From NCBI RefSeq assembly GCF_000687555.1, contig NZ_JHWJ01000021.1:1-59728 (forward strand): DNA of 59,728 nucleotides, read 5' to 3'. Shown one piece after another: positions 1 to 9,158 of the stretch; positions within the stretch are counted from its first letter, which is position 1, and every line of letters starts with the position of its first letter. The position numbers and the translations under genes are program-made. The stretch comes from [Clostridium] aerotolerans DSM 5434. Lineage in GTDB: Bacteria > Bacillota > Clostridia > Lachnospirales > Lachnospiraceae. Under the pieces are notes generated by a model. That model saw only the letters and a program-made list of their open reading frames with translations, was not told the DNA's origin and searched no databases.

Positions 1-300
1 GGAAGACCACAGGGCCAGGGCGGCTACCAGGGAAACCGTGACGGAAGACCACAGGGCCAGGGCGGCTACCAGGGAAATAGACCACAGGGCCAGGGTGGTT
101 ACCAGGGAAATAGACCACAGGGTCAGGGCGGTTACCAGGGAAACAGACCACAGGGCCAGGGCGGCTATCAGGGAAATCGTGATGGAAGACCACAGGGCGG
201 CGGCTATCAGGGAAACCGTGATGGAAGACCACAGGGCCAGGGCGGCTACCAGGGAAATCGTGATGGAAGACCACAAGGAGGTCCAGGCGGAAGAAATGGA
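1..300 (+). repeat. Tandem repeat coding [12 protein letters not shown] units in IF-2
   Basis: Seven GYQGN-containing units of 11-14 residues follow one another in the infB frame, for example [12 protein letters not shown], and then decay into [14 protein letters not shown]. At DNA level the units are 33-42 bp and almost identical, so copy number may vary between strains by slippage or recombination. The run starts at the window edge and may extend further left. The protein segment is probably disordered; its role is unknown. Confidence 0.9.
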
Positions 301-2259
301 AGAGATGCCGGAGCTAAGACAGGATCCTTTGATACTCCAATCCAGGCAAAGCCAACCAGCAACCGTGCAACAAAGAATAACTATAAGAATGACAGATTTG
401 ATAAAAGAGACAAAGATGATGACAGCGTAAACAAAGGCGCAGTAAAAGGCGGTAAGGGCAAAGCTCCAATCCTGCCACCAACACACAGAGAAGCGAAGGT
501 CGAAGAAGTAAAGACCATCATAATTCCAGAGAGACTGACCATTAAAGAACTGGCAGAAAGCATGAAGCTTACGCCATCAGCCATCGTAAAGAAGCTGTTT
601 TTACAGGGTAAAATCGTCACTTTAAATACAGAAATCGACTTTGAACAGGCAGAAGAGATCGCGATGGAATATGATGTACTCTGCGAAAAAGAAGTGAAAG
701 TAGATGTGATCGAGGAACTGTTAAAAGAGGAAGAAGAAGATGAGAAAGATATGGTTACCAGACCACCGGTTGTTTGTGTTATGGGCCATGTTGATCACGG
801 TAAAACTTCCCTTCTTGATGCAATCCGTCAGACCAGCGTAACCTCCAGAGAGGCAGGCGGTATCACACAGCACATCGGTGCTTATACGGTTGAGGTCAAC
901 GGACAGAAGATTACATTTTTAGATACACCAGGACATGAGGCATTTACTGCCATGCGTATGAGAGGTGCTCAGTCCACAGATATCGCAATCCTTGTTGTTG
1001 CAGCAGATGATGGAGTTATGCCTCAGACCGTAGAGGCCATTAACCATGCAAAGGCTGCAGGCGTAGAGATTATTGTTGCTATCAACAAAATCGATAAGCC
1101 AAGTGCTAACATCGATCGTGCAAAGCAGGAATTATCTGAGCATGAACTGATTTCAGAGGATTGGGGCGGAAGCACTGTCTTTGTACCGGTTTCAGCTCAT
1201 ACAAAGGAAGGTATCAAAGAGCTTCTTGAAATGATTCTTCTTACTTCCGAAGTAAAAGAATTAAAGGCGAATCCAAACCGCCGCGCCAGAGGTCTTATTA
1301 TTGAGGCAGAGCTTGATAAGGGCAAAGGCCCGGTAGCTACCGTACTGGTACAAAAAGGTACCTTACGTGTTGGTGATACCGTTGCAGCCGGATCCTGTTA
1401 CGGAAAAGTTCGTGCCATGATGGATGACAAGGGACGTAGAGTAAAAGAAGCAGGCCCATCCACTCCAGTAGAGATTTTAGGTCTGAATGACGTTCCAAAT
1501 GCAGGAGAAGTCCTGGTTGGAACTGAGACTGAAAAAGAAGCAAGAAGCTTCGCGGAAACATTTATTTCAGAAGGTAAGAATAAATTACTGGAAGATACAA
1601 AAGCTAAGTTATCATTGGATGATTTATTCAGCCAGATCAAAGCAGGTACTGTAAAAGAACTGCCGATCATCGTTAAGGCTGATGTACAGGGATCTGTAGA
1701 GGCGGTAAAGCAGAGTCTTGTGAAGCTGTCTAATGAAGAAGTTATGGTAAAAGTGATTCATGGCGGCGTTGGTGCCATCAATGAGTCCGACGTATCCCTG
1801 GCTTCCGCATCAAACGCTATCATCATTGGTTTTAACGTTAGACCTGATGTAACAGCTAAATCCATTGCGGACCGGGAAAAAGTAGATATGAGACTTTACA
1901 AAGTAATCTATCAGGCGATTGCAGATGTGGAATCAGCCATGAAGGGTATGCTTGATCCGATCTTTGAGGAGCAGGTTACTGGTCACGCCATTGTCCGCCA
2001 GACCTTTAAAGCATCTGGTGTAGGTACAATCGCAGGTTCCTATGTAATGGATGGTAAATTCGTAAGAGGCTGCAGCGTTCGTATTACAAGGGCTGGAGAA
2101 AAGATTTACGAAGGACCGTTAGCATCCTTAAAGAGATTTAAAGATGATGTAAAAGAAGTAGCAACCGGTTACGAGTGTGGTCTTGTATTTGAGAAGTTTA
2201 ACGATATCCAGGAAGACGATATGATCGAAGCATATACCATGGTGGAGGTTCCCCGCTAG
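1..2259 (+). CDS. infB: Translation initiation factor IF-2 (5' end outside window)
   Basis: IF-2 is the GTPase that brings initiator fMet-tRNA to the 30S subunit and promotes subunit joining. The frame is open from base 1, so the gene begins upstream; the ATG at 562 is internal. Visible residues 1-105 are a Gly/Gln/Tyr/Arg low-complexity repeat. A charged linker follows, then an IF2_N-like segment ([10 protein letters not shown], about residues 179-205). The G domain has the P-loop GHVDHGKT near residue 262, DTPGHE and NKID. Two beta-barrel domains and the IF2 C-terminal domain ([14 protein letters not shown]) complete it. It opens an infB-rbfA-nrnA-truB-ribF run. The stop at 2257-2259 is followed by a weak hairpin and then rbfA. 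The repeat-rich N-terminus is the only unusual part. Identification is secure. Confidence 0.98.
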   Translation, partial: GRPQGQGGYQGNRDGRPQGQGGYQGNRPQGQGGYQGNRPQGQGGYQGNRPQGQGGYQGNRDGRPQGGGYQGNRDGRPQGQGGYQGNRDGRPQGGPGGRNGRDAGAKTGSFDTPIQAKPTSNRATKNNYKNDRFDKRDKDDDSVNKGAVKGGKGKAPILPPTHREAKVEEVKTIIIPERLTIKELAESMKLTPSAIVKKLFLQGKIVTLNTEIDFEQAEEIAMEYDVLCEKEVKVDVIEELLKEEEEDEKDMVTRPPVVCVMGHVDHGKTSLLDAIRQTSVTSREAGGITQHIGAYTVEVNGQKITFLDTPGHEAFTAMRMRGAQSTDIAILVVAADDGVMPQTVEAINHAKAAGVEIIVAINKIDKPSANIDRAKQELSEHELISEDWGGSTVFVPVSAHTKEGIKELLEMILLTSEVKELKANPNRRARGLIIEAELDKGKGPVATVLVQKGTLRVGDTVAAGSCYGKVRAMMDDKGRRVKEAGPSTPVEILGLNDVPNAGEVLVGTETEKEARSFAETFISEGKNKLLEDTKAKLSLDDLFSQIKAGTVKELPIIVKADVQGSVEAVKQSLVKLSNEEVMVKVIHGGVGAINESDVSLASASNAIIIGFNVRPDVTAKSIADREKVDMRLYKVIYQAIADVESAMKGMLDPIFEEQVTGHAIVRQTFKASGVGTIAGSYVMDGKFVRGCSVRITRAGEKIYEGPLASLKRFKDDVKEVATGYECGLVFEKFNDIQEDDMIEAYTMVEVPR

Positions 2260-2289
2260 GAACCACTCCACCTGGATTTTAGAAAGATG

Positions 2290-2313
2290 AGCCCGTTTTT
2301 GCGGGCTGGTCTT
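2290..2313 (+). terminator. Weak hairpin with T-rich tail between infB and rbfA
   Basis: A 6-bp stem (AGCCCG / CGGGCT) with a T-rich loop is followed by GGTCTTTTT. It sits 35 bp upstream of the rbfA start. The stem is short, so it probably lowers rather than stops read-through. Confidence 0.45.
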
Positions 2314-2347
2314 TTTGAAAATGTGGATGAAAAGCGAAAGGAATAAC

Positions 2348-2710
2348 ATGCGTAAAAACAGTATAAAGAATACAAGAATCAATATGGAAGTCCAGAGGGA
2401 GTTAAGCCAGATTATCCGTCTGGAAATCAAGGATCCTAGAATTCACCCTATGACAACTGTAGTTGCTGTTGAGGTAACTCCAGACTTAAAATTCTGTAAG
2501 GCTTATATCAGTATTCTGGGAGATGAGGAAGCCGGCAAAGCGACCATTGAAGGTTTAAGGAGCGCAGAAGGCTATATCCGCAGAGAACTGGCAAGAAGAG
2601 TCAATCTTCGAAACACACCTGAAATTAAATTCATTCTGGACCAGTCCATTGAGTATGGCGTCAACATGTCCAGACTGATTGAAGAGGTTACAAAAGACAT
2701 CAAAGATTAA
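2348..2710 (+). CDS. rbfA: 30S ribosome-binding factor A
   Basis: RbfA is a KH-fold protein that binds the 30S subunit and helps mature the 5' end of 16S rRNA; it is needed at low temperature. The 120-aa product matches the family length and carries INMEVQRELSQIIR and the DPRIHPMTTVVAVEVTPDLK region typical of RbfA. The ATG at 2348 is preferred over an in-frame ATG at 2315: an AAAGGA-like site lies just before it and family members begin with a short MRKNS-type N-terminus. It lies between infB and nrnA, the usual order in Firmicutes. Confidence 0.96.
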   Translation: MRKNSIKNTRINMEVQRELSQIIRLEIKDPRIHPMTTVVAVEVTPDLKFCKAYISILGDEEAGKATIEGLRSAEGYIRRELARRVNLRNTPEIKFILDQSIEYGVNMSRLIEEVTKDIKD

Positions 2711-2722
2711 GGAGGTGCACCT

Positions 2723-3673
2723 TTGAGTTACCTTGATACAATCCTTGAAGATGTAAAGAATGCGGCCATTATGGGCCATGTCAGACCAGATGGGGACTGT
2801 GTAGGTTCCTGTCTGGCAACATATAATTACTTAACAGAAAACTATCCTCAGATAGAGACGGTGGTATATCTTGAGAAGCCGTCGGAGAAATTTAACTATC
2901 TAAAACATTTTGACCGTATTGTCAGTGATTTTTCCAAAGACAAGGAGTATGACCTGTGCATTTGTCTTGACTGCAGCGATACCCTTCGCCTTGGAGAAGC
3001 GGTGAAGTATTTAAATACGGCAAAGAAAAGCATCTGTGTAGACCACCACATTACAAACATCGGCTATGCCGGTGAAAACATTGTGGAAGGACATTCCAGC
3101 TCGACCTGTGAAGTGCTTTACGGCCTTCTTGATGAAGCTAAGATCAGCAGGGAAGTGGCAGAATGTATCTATACCGGCATCATTCATGATACCGGAGTAT
3201 TCAAATATGACTCTACATCCAGAAAGACCATGGAAATAGCCGGAAAGCTGATGGAAAAAGGAATTAATTTTTCCAGAATCATCGATGACAGCTTTTACCG
3301 AAAAACATATATACAGAATCAAATTCTTGGAAGGGCACTGCTGGAAAGCATAACCTTTCATGACAGCCAATGTATCTTCAGTGCGATCAGCAAGAAAGAC
3401 ATGGAGTTTTACGGTGTCTCAGGAAGTGATATGGATGGAATCATTGACCAGCTTCGGATAACGGAAGGTGTGGAATGTGCCATCTTCATGTATGAGACTG
3501 CCTGCAGAGAATATAAAGTAAGTCTTCGTTCCACGTCTGATCTTGATGTGAGCAAAATCGCTGTATACTTTGGCGGAGGCGGTCATAAAAAGGCTGCTGG
3601 CTGTACAATGACAGGAAGCGTTCACGATGTGATTAACAATCTATCGGATCAGATCGTAAAACAGCTTAATTAG
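2723..3673 (+). CDS. nrnA: DHH-family bifunctional oligoribonuclease / PAP phosphatase
   Basis: NrnA degrades nanoRNAs of 2-5 nt and dephosphorylates 3'-phosphoadenosine 5'-phosphate in the cytoplasm. The 316-aa protein shows an N-terminal DHH domain (GHVRPDGDCVGS near residue 18, CLDCSD, and the hallmark VDHH near residue 107). The C-terminal DHHA1 domain ends with FGGGGHKKAAG, the substrate-binding glycine motif. Translation starts at TTG 2723, 6 nt after a strong GGAGGT; no ATG fits as well. It is 12 nt downstream of rbfA and 12 nt upstream of truB, so clearly co-transcribed. Confidence 0.95.
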   Translation: MSYLDTILEDVKNAAIMGHVRPDGDCVGSCLATYNYLTENYPQIETVVYLEKPSEKFNYLKHFDRIVSDFSKDKEYDLCICLDCSDTLRLGEAVKYLNTAKKSICVDHHITNIGYAGENIVEGHSSSTCEVLYGLLDEAKISREVAECIYTGIIHDTGVFKYDSTSRKTMEIAGKLMEKGINFSRIIDDSFYRKTYIQNQILGRALLESITFHDSQCIFSAISKKDMEFYGVSGSDMDGIIDQLRITEGVECAIFMYETACREYKVSLRSTSDLDVSKIAVYFGGGGHKKAAGCTMTGSVHDVINNLSDQIVKQLN

Positions 3674-3685
3674 GAGAAACGGACG

Positions 3686-4585
3686 ATGGCAGACGGCATC
3701 ATCAATGTGTATAAAGAAAAAGGATTTACCTCTCATGACGTCGTGGCGAAAATGAGAGGTATTTTAAAGCAGAAAAAAATAGGACATACCGGTACGTTAG
3801 ATCCCATGGCAGAAGGAGTTCTTCCTGTCTGTCTTGGTAAGGCTACCAAGCTCTGTGATATGCTGACGGATAAGACGAAAACATATGAAGCGGTCTTACT
3901 TCTTGGAAAAGAAACCGATACCCAGGATGTGACAGGGACGGTTCTGGCAGAATACCCGGTTCACAGGGAGGAAGATGAGGTCCGGGAAGCGGTATTAAGC
4001 TTTCTGGGTCATTATGACCAGATTCCCCCAATGTATTCCGCGCTGAAAGTAGATGGCAAGAAGCTTTATGAGCTTGCCAGAGCAGGAAAAGAAGTGGAAC
4101 GGAAGGCAAGACCGGTAGAAATTCTTAACATACGGGTGGATAAGATAGAGCTTCCCAGAGTCACTATGACAGTGACCTGTTCCAAGGGAACTTATATCCG
4201 TACCCTTTGCTATGATATTGGAAGAAAGCTGGGCTGCGGCGGCTGTATGGAGTCACTAATCCGTACCCAGGTCTCAGGCTTTTGTCTGGAGGAGAGTCTG
4301 ACTCTGTCCCAGATAGAAGCGTTTAGAGACGAAGGAACCTTAGGAGAACGTATCCTTGCCGTGGACAAGGTATTTGAGGATTATCCCGCCATTATCATGA
4401 AGCAGGAGTTTGATAAACTGGTTCATAATGGTAACCCATTTTACAATCACCAGGCGGAAGGTTCCGTCCCGGATCATGGTCCGGTGAGAGTTTATGACAG
4501 TGAGAATCATTTTATTGGAGTTTATGAGCCTGACACAGAAAAGAACTTGCTTAAGCCCCAAAAGGTATTTCTGGGAGGAAAATAA
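3686..4585 (+). CDS. truB: tRNA pseudouridine(55) synthase
   Basis: TruB converts U55 to pseudouridine in the T-loop of tRNAs. The 299-aa protein has the family start GIINVYKEKGFTSHDVV and the catalytic motif GHTGTLDPMAEGVLPVCLG, whose Asp (about residue 39) is the nucleophile. YSALKVDGKKLYELAR and CSKGTYIRTL are further TruB landmarks. A PUA-like C-terminal part follows. It begins 12 nt after nrnA with GGAGAA as ribosome binding site, and ribF starts 2 nt after its stop, so the two are translationally close. Confidence 0.97.
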   Translation: MADGIINVYKEKGFTSHDVVAKMRGILKQKKIGHTGTLDPMAEGVLPVCLGKATKLCDMLTDKTKTYEAVLLLGKETDTQDVTGTVLAEYPVHREEDEVREAVLSFLGHYDQIPPMYSALKVDGKKLYELARAGKEVERKARPVEILNIRVDKIELPRVTMTVTCSKGTYIRTLCYDIGRKLGCGGCMESLIRTQVSGFCLEESLTLSQIEAFRDEGTLGERILAVDKVFEDYPAIIMKQEFDKLVHNGNPFYNHQAEGSVPDHGPVRVYDSENHFIGVYEPDTEKNLLKPQKVFLGGK

Positions 4586-4587
4586 GG

Positions 4588-5541
4588 ATGAAGTATATAA
4601 CCGGAACCAGGAAATTTCAGATCGAAGAACCATCAGTGGTCACACTTGGAAAGTTTGACGGACGCCACAGGGGCCACCAGAAGCTTCTTCGGGAAATGGC
4701 AGAAGTAAAAAAGGAAAAAGGGTATCAGATTGCCGTTTTTACCTTTGACATGTCACCAAGTATCCTGGATTCAGAAAGCACGCAGCAGGTCATTACTACG
4801 AATCTGGAGAGAAAAAATAATCTGGAGCGAATCGGCATCGACTATCTGGTAGAATACCCCTTTACCATGGAAACGGCTCATATGGACCCGGAGGAATTTG
4901 TAAAGGAAATACTGGTAGGTCAGATGAATGCAAAGACCATAGTAGTCGGCACGGACTGCACCTTTGGCTATCTTGGGGCAGGAAATGCGGACAGCCTAAA
5001 TCAGTGGAAAGACCGGTATGGATACGAATTAATTGTCATTCAAAAAGAAAAGGATGATCACCGTGATATCAGCAGTACATACATCAGAGAGCTGCTGGAT
5101 GCCGGAAATATGGAAAAGGCCAATGAGCTCTTAGGTGAGCCTTACTCCATTCATGGAAACGTAGTTCATGGCAATCATCTGGGAGGGCCAGTGTTAGGCT
5201 TTCCTACAGCCAATATTGTACCGGAGCCAGAAAAACATCTGCCCACCTTCGGCGTTTATGTATCCAGAGTCTATATAGAAGGCTGTTATTATGGAGGGAT
5301 CACCAACATCGGAAAGAAGCCCACCGTGGAAGGTGGATCCCCCGTAGGAGCAGAAACTTACATTTATGGTATAAATAGGGATATTTATGGAAAGACTATA
5401 GAAGTACAGCTATTGCACTTCGTCCGCCCAGAACGGAAATTTGACGGATTGGAGCAGTTAAAAGTGCAGATAGAAAAAGACAGGGACTATGGAAGGGAGT
5501 ATTTAAAGAGCCGTTCCACGGAACTCAATATCCAATTGTAA
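4588..5541 (+). CDS. ribF: Bifunctional riboflavin kinase / FAD synthetase
   Basis: RibF phosphorylates riboflavin to FMN and adenylates FMN to FAD. The 317-aa product has the N-terminal nucleotidyltransferase domain (VTLGKFDGRHRGHQKL near residue 20; the family usually reads GxFDGxHxGH) and ISSTYIRELL near residue 165. The C-terminal flavokinase domain has GNHLGGPVLGFPTANI and GITNIGKKPTV. GGAGGA upstream of the start lies within the end of truB, so expression is coupled. It is the last gene of the translation cluster before a small inverted repeat at 5548-5562. Confidence 0.96.
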   Translation: MKYITGTRKFQIEEPSVVTLGKFDGRHRGHQKLLREMAEVKKEKGYQIAVFTFDMSPSILDSESTQQVITTNLERKNNLERIGIDYLVEYPFTMETAHMDPEEFVKEILVGQMNAKTIVVGTDCTFGYLGAGNADSLNQWKDRYGYELIVIQKEKDDHRDISSTYIRELLDAGNMEKANELLGEPYSIHGNVVHGNHLGGPVLGFPTANIVPEPEKHLPTFGVYVSRVYIEGCYYGGITNIGKKPTVEGGSPVGAETYIYGINRDIYGKTIEVQLLHFVRPERKFDGLEQLKVQIEKDRDYGREYLKSRSTELNIQL

Positions 5542-5547
5542 AGGAAA

Positions 5548-5562
5548 GGCGGTCACACCGCC
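5548..5562 (+). other. Small inverted repeat between ribF and the NlpC gene
   Basis: A perfect 6-bp stem (GGCGGT / ACCGCC) with a 3-nt loop lies 6 nt after the ribF stop. The following TGGTTAAAAA is not a good U-tract, so this may be a weak terminator or an mRNA 3'-end stabiliser. Confidence 0.4.
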
Positions 5563-5598
5563 TGGTTAAAAATGAATAACTTGCGAAGGAACGTGCAT

Positions 5599-6642
5599 AT
5601 GACTGACAAAGCATGGAAAGTGCTGGGCTTCGCGATCGCATGCGGCAGCGCCGTATGGATTGCAACAGCAGATGTGCAGGCCGCAGGAACCAAGACGACT
5701 GTGACTACCGGTACTCCGGTAGCTGGTATCGATGTCTATATGGACAAATACCAGGAAAATACCAAACAGAAGTCAGGAGAAAACCCGGCCGATCTTACGC
5801 AGGAAAAAATGAGAATAGGAACCTTTCAGACCATATTCAGTAACCTTGGAGTGGCGGTCGTAGAAGATTCCTTGAATATCAGAAAAGAACCAAAGAATGA
5901 TGCGGAAATCGTAGGAAAATTAAGAAGCCATTCCGGAGCCAGCGTGCTGTCGGAGGAAAATGGCTGGTATAAGATAAAATCAGGGCAGATCACTGGTTAT
6001 GTGTATGGACAGTATCTGGCGACAGGAAAAGAAGCAAGGGCCATCGCCTATTATGATATGAAGCTAATGCTTCGTGTTAACACCGATACCCTTCGTGTCA
6101 GAAACCAGCCAGGTACCGATGCTCAGATTTTAGGAAGAATCCATGAGGGAGAAACCTATCGGTTCCTTTCTGGAAGTGATGGCTGGGCCAAGATAGAATA
6201 TAAGGGCCAGACTGCCTATGCCTATGTGCCGGAATTTGCCACCATAGCTTACACCATACCGGAAGCAGAGAAAAACAGTGACATGCGTACCCAGGTTGTA
6301 AATTATGCGGTTAATTTCGTTGGAAAGCCTTATAGGTGGGGAGGTACCGATCCAAATACCGGTGCAGACTGTTCTGGTTTCGTCCAGTATGTTATGGAGC
6401 ATGCGGCAGGAGTACAGCTTGACAGAACTTCGAGACAACAGGCGGCAGAGGGAGAGGCAATTCCAGCCTCCAACATGGAGCCGGGAGACTTGTTGTTCTA
6501 TTCCAGCGGAAGCCAGATCGACCATGTGGCTATGTATATCGGAAAAGGCCAGATCGTTCATGCAGCAAACCGAAGAAGCGGGATTAAAATTTCCTCGTGG
6601 AATTACAGGAAACCGGTTACCATACGCCGGGTGATCCAATAG
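5599..6642 (+). CDS. Secreted SH3b-SH3b-NlpC/P60 cell-wall hydrolase
   Basis: This is probably a gamma-D-glutamyl-diamino acid endopeptidase that cuts peptidoglycan stem peptides outside the cell. The ATG at 5599 is preferred because GAAGGA lies 8 nt upstream, while the ATG at 5572 has no ribosome binding site. From 5599 a Lys and a hydrophobic stretch (VLGFAIACGSAVWIATA) ending in VQAAG form a signal peptide. Two bacterial SH3 domains follow, around residues 85-140 and 160-215. The C-terminal NlpC/P60 domain has catalytic Cys in DCSGFVQYVM and His in IDHVAMYIG. It follows ribF and is closed by a strong terminator. The exact substrate bond is not shown by the sequence. Confidence 0.9.
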   Translation: MTDKAWKVLGFAIACGSAVWIATADVQAAGTKTTVTTGTPVAGIDVYMDKYQENTKQKSGENPADLTQEKMRIGTFQTIFSNLGVAVVEDSLNIRKEPKNDAEIVGKLRSHSGASVLSEENGWYKIKSGQITGYVYGQYLATGKEARAIAYYDMKLMLRVNTDTLRVRNQPGTDAQILGRIHEGETYRFLSGSDGWAKIEYKGQTAYAYVPEFATIAYTIPEAEKNSDMRTQVVNYAVNFVGKPYRWGGTDPNTGADCSGFVQYVMEHAAGVQLDRTSRQQAAEGEAIPASNMEPGDLLFYSSGSQIDHVAMYIGKGQIVHAANRRSGIKISSWNYRKPVTIRRVIQ

Positions 6643-6688
6643 TGAGACTTAATAAAAGATCCATATACGACCGCACATGTAAAAGAAA

Positions 6689-6743
6689 AGGAACTGTAAC
6701 CATTTAGCCGTTTATGAGGGCTTTGTGGTCACAGTTCCTTTTT
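6689..6743 (+). terminator. Intrinsic terminator after the NlpC/P60 gene
   Basis: A long stem (AGGAACTGT...ACAGTTCCT, extended by an AACCA / TGGT arm) is followed by TTTTT at 6739-6743. It also lies just past the 3' end of the convergent M6 protease gene, so it may act for both strands. Confidence 0.8.
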
Positions 6744-6770
6744 CATGTATCATTTTAGAATAAATTTCTT

Positions 6771-8846
6771 TTAGTTACCGTATACCTTCCATTCAAGGAT
6801 ACCGGTAGAGCTGGTTCCTTTTGATTCCATAACAATGGAAATGGCATAGGTTGAGACAGGAGTAAAGGTCGTGGTGTTATATTGATTGGTCTTTGTTCCA
6901 AGGCCCTTTGGATTCTTTATATCCTGCCATGCACTTCCATCCCAGTAATACATACGGTAAGATGCGGGAACATCAATTCCCTGTCCATCTTTAAACCAAT
7001 AAATATCACTGCCTGTGATGGTATGGGGCTCATTAAATGTATACTGTACCCATTGAGAACCGGTCTCCGGCCAGTTACCGTAAACAGCAGCGCTTCTGTC
7101 ATTTGAGTTAGCTGGATCAATTCCATCATTTAAAGCACTGATGCTTTCCCAATCAGAAACGTAGGAGCCTGTAGGAGCAGCTAATCCGGCGATGTTCTTT
7201 TGCTGTGGGTCAGGATCTGGGTCCGGGTCAGGATTCTGACCGTTGGAGGCCTGAACAAATGTCATCTCAGAACCCACATTGCTGATCTGGGATAGTTCAA
7301 GCCCTGAGGCTGACTGATTCCACCATTTGGAATTTGGTGCCGTGTTGCTGGTAAAGGAATCCTTGTATCCTTTCCGGAATAAGTCTCCTCTGTTTCCGCC
7401 GTTTCTATTTCTCTCCATATCATAATTTCCATCGGCCTGTTCCAGGGAAACTAAATAATGATTGCTTGATGTCATTTGATTACTGGAGTTATTTCCTTTT
7501 TCATCAATATGCCAGATGGCCAGTCCTGCATCAGGCAGGTCTGCATATCTGCCGGTTTTCTGGAGGTTCTCAATGAGGAAATATTCGTTTGACTGATTGC
7601 CGGACCATCTGTAGGCATAGGAATTACCATTGCCGTCAGAGACTGCAGCAAACTTGGTTCCTGCATTGTATTCATTCATATTTATGGGAAGGTTCCAGCG
7701 TGATATCACATTTCTGCAATATGGATCTGGTGGAACCGGATTTTTGTCATTTGCCACGGTACTCATTAAGCTGTACATACCAGTGCCCTGGGAATCACCA
7801 TCGTAATCATAAAGATCCGGATATCCGTATATCATATGACCGCTTTCATGGCAGATGGTATAAAGAGACAAATCCCGTCCGATGTTAGTCATCTCATATT
7901 TCTGGATTCTGGCTCCATTGATATAATCAGACTTTGGATACCAGGCTTGATGAGGCCACAATCCCTTTGCCCAGCCTGCATCCGGAGTCCCGGCATAAAG
8001 AATGTTCACAGCTTTTAAGTATCCTTTAGAATCTGTCGTTAAAGAGGAAAGGTTATATCCAGAGCTTTTGAGCCACTGAAATACTTCTTCTGCAAACTCA
8101 TTGGATTTTGCGTAGGAGCCTGTCTGCTCGTAAATGTCATCATAATATGTTTTTGGATGCTTTGCCGTATAGAATCCAATTAAATTATTGGTATAGGTGA
8201 CTCTGCCGCCTGAGACATCATAATAATAATCTTTCACAGACCCATTGTTGTTAAAGCCTCTATACCCAGTTTCGTTGAAGAAGCGTTCTATTTCGGATTG
8301 GGAAATATCGCTTTTTTTATCTGGGAAATCAACCAGGATCGTCAGTCCCTTCACATCACCAGATGCCGCTACCTTGGAATCCAGCAGTGAATTTTCAAAA
8401 CTGTATTCTGATTTAGGCGTATTTTTAAAATCATTTCCATGAAGCTTGTTCCTCACTTCATCCGCCTGTTCCCTGATTGCCTCACTCTTGATTTTTAAAT
8501 GCTTTTGAAGGCCGCCGCCTCCCCGCTGAGGCTCATCATTAGAGTTAGTGCTACCATCGTTTGTCTTGTAAACCGTTCCCGTGGACACATAGTCTGTCTG
8601 GTCATCGTTTAATTCAGCATAGCAGATCCAGCCGTTATCATCACGGATCAGCGTATATCCGTCCGGGCTTTCAATATGCTGATAATATTCATCTCCCGTA
8701 ATGGATACGGAAACCTTGGTTCCATCAGGCTGTGCTAATTCAAACTCTTTGTTGTTGTAAGGAGCAGCCAGAACAGCGTAGTTCGTCATGGAAGACAAGG
8801 ATACTACAGCTAATCCAGTTGCGAGTAGCTTAATCATTTTACTCAT
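6771..8846 (-). CDS. Secreted M6-family metalloprotease with C-terminal discoidin-like domain
   Basis: M6 peptidases (immune inhibitor A type) are secreted zinc endopeptidases. The 691-aa protein has a signal peptide of about 28 residues ending in VLAAP, a propeptide-like N-terminus, and the zinc motif HESGH at residues 333-337 followed by GYPDLYDYDG, typical of M6. A PDPDPDPDP linker near residue 545 leads to a C-terminal module of about 135 residues (YVSDWESISALNDG, WVQYTFNEPHTITG, ILEWKVYGN) that resembles F5/8-type C carbohydrate-binding domains. The ATG at 8846 has AAAGGGGAAA upstream and overlaps the stop of a 13-codon leader. It is monocistronic. The target is unknown; extracellular protein or glycoprotein breakdown is likely. 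Confidence 0.88.
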   Translation of the reverse strand: MSKMIKLLATGLAVVSLSSMTNYAVLAAPYNNKEFELAQPDGTKVSVSITGDEYYQHIESPDGYTLIRDDNGWICYAELNDDQTDYVSTGTVYKTNDGSTNSNDEPQRGGGGLQKHLKIKSEAIREQADEVRNKLHGNDFKNTPKSEYSFENSLLDSKVAASGDVKGLTILVDFPDKKSDISQSEIERFFNETGYRGFNNNGSVKDYYYDVSGGRVTYTNNLIGFYTAKHPKTYYDDIYEQTGSYAKSNEFAEEVFQWLKSSGYNLSSLTTDSKGYLKAVNILYAGTPDAGWAKGLWPHQAWYPKSDYINGARIQKYEMTNIGRDLSLYTICHESGHMIYGYPDLYDYDGDSQGTGMYSLMSTVANDKNPVPPDPYCRNVISRWNLPINMNEYNAGTKFAAVSDGNGNSYAYRWSGNQSNEYFLIENLQKTGRYADLPDAGLAIWHIDEKGNNSSNQMTSSNHYLVSLEQADGNYDMERNRNGGNRGDLFRKGYKDSFTSNTAPNSKWWNQSASGLELSQISNVGSEMTFVQASNGQNPDPDPDPDPQQKNIAGLAAPTGSYVSDWESISALNDGIDPANSNDRSAAVYGNWPETGSQWVQYTFNEPHTITGSDIYWFKDGQGIDVPASYRMYYWDGSAWQDIKNPKGLGTKTNQYNTTTFTPVSTYAISIVMESKGTSSTGILEWKVYGN

Positions 8847-8884
8847 TCATTTTCCCCTTTGCTTTTTTCTTTCGTAATAAACAT
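8843..8884 (-). CDS. Possible 13-codon leader peptide overlapping the M6 protease start
   Basis: Upstream of the M6 gene an ATG at 8884, preceded by GAAAGGAAATT, opens a 13-codon frame (MFITKEKSKGENE). Its TGA overlaps the protease ATG as ATGA (8846-8843). Such an overlap usually couples translation. The ribosome binding site of the protease lies inside this frame. It could be chance; there is no second line of evidence. Confidence 0.35.
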   Translation of the reverse strand: MFITKEKSKGENE

Positions 8885-9090
8885 AATTTCCTTTCAAATA
8901 CTATTTTAAAATTCACATGGGAATCACCTCCTTAAATTTATTTATTACATGAAATTATTATCGAATTTATATTGCAATAGTTAATAAAATGGATTGAATA
9001 TTAAGAATTATTAATGATATAGTTATATTTGCAAACATGTTGTTAAAAAACATAATATTAGTTAAACAAATTAGGGTTTTTGTCGAATAG
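8885..9090. other. A+T-rich intergenic region upstream of the M6 gene
   Basis: This holds the presumed minus-strand promoter of the protease. A perfect AAGGAGGTG at 8923-8933 (minus strand) is followed after ATTCCC by ATG-TGA, a start-stop pair, so no protein is made from it. I see no other gene here. Confidence 0.5.
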
Positions 9091-9150
9091 AAGAGAAGAA
9101 AAAAGAAGCCATTGTTCCATAAGCAATCATTCACTTATGGAGCAATGGCT
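9091..9150 (-). terminator. Intrinsic terminator of the liv operon
   Basis: A near-perfect stem (AGCCATTG-TCCATAAG at 9107-9123 pairing with 9134-9150) lies directly after livF. On the minus strand it is followed by a T-rich stretch (CTTCTTTTTTCTTC). It ends the livJHMGF transcript. Confidence 0.85.
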
Positions 9151-9158
9151 CCTTATCA

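Noticed and set aside
1-300. CRISPR array
   Set aside because: The repeats are directly adjacent coding repeats without unique spacers.
38-430. Open frame of 130 codons with Arg/Thr/Asp repeats at the left edge
   Set aside because: It is a shifted reading of the infB tandem repeat; the infB frame is open from base 1 and carries the family sequence.
562-2259. ATG 562 as the start of infB
   Set aside because: The same frame is open back to base 1 and codes the linker and repeat, so the ATG is internal.
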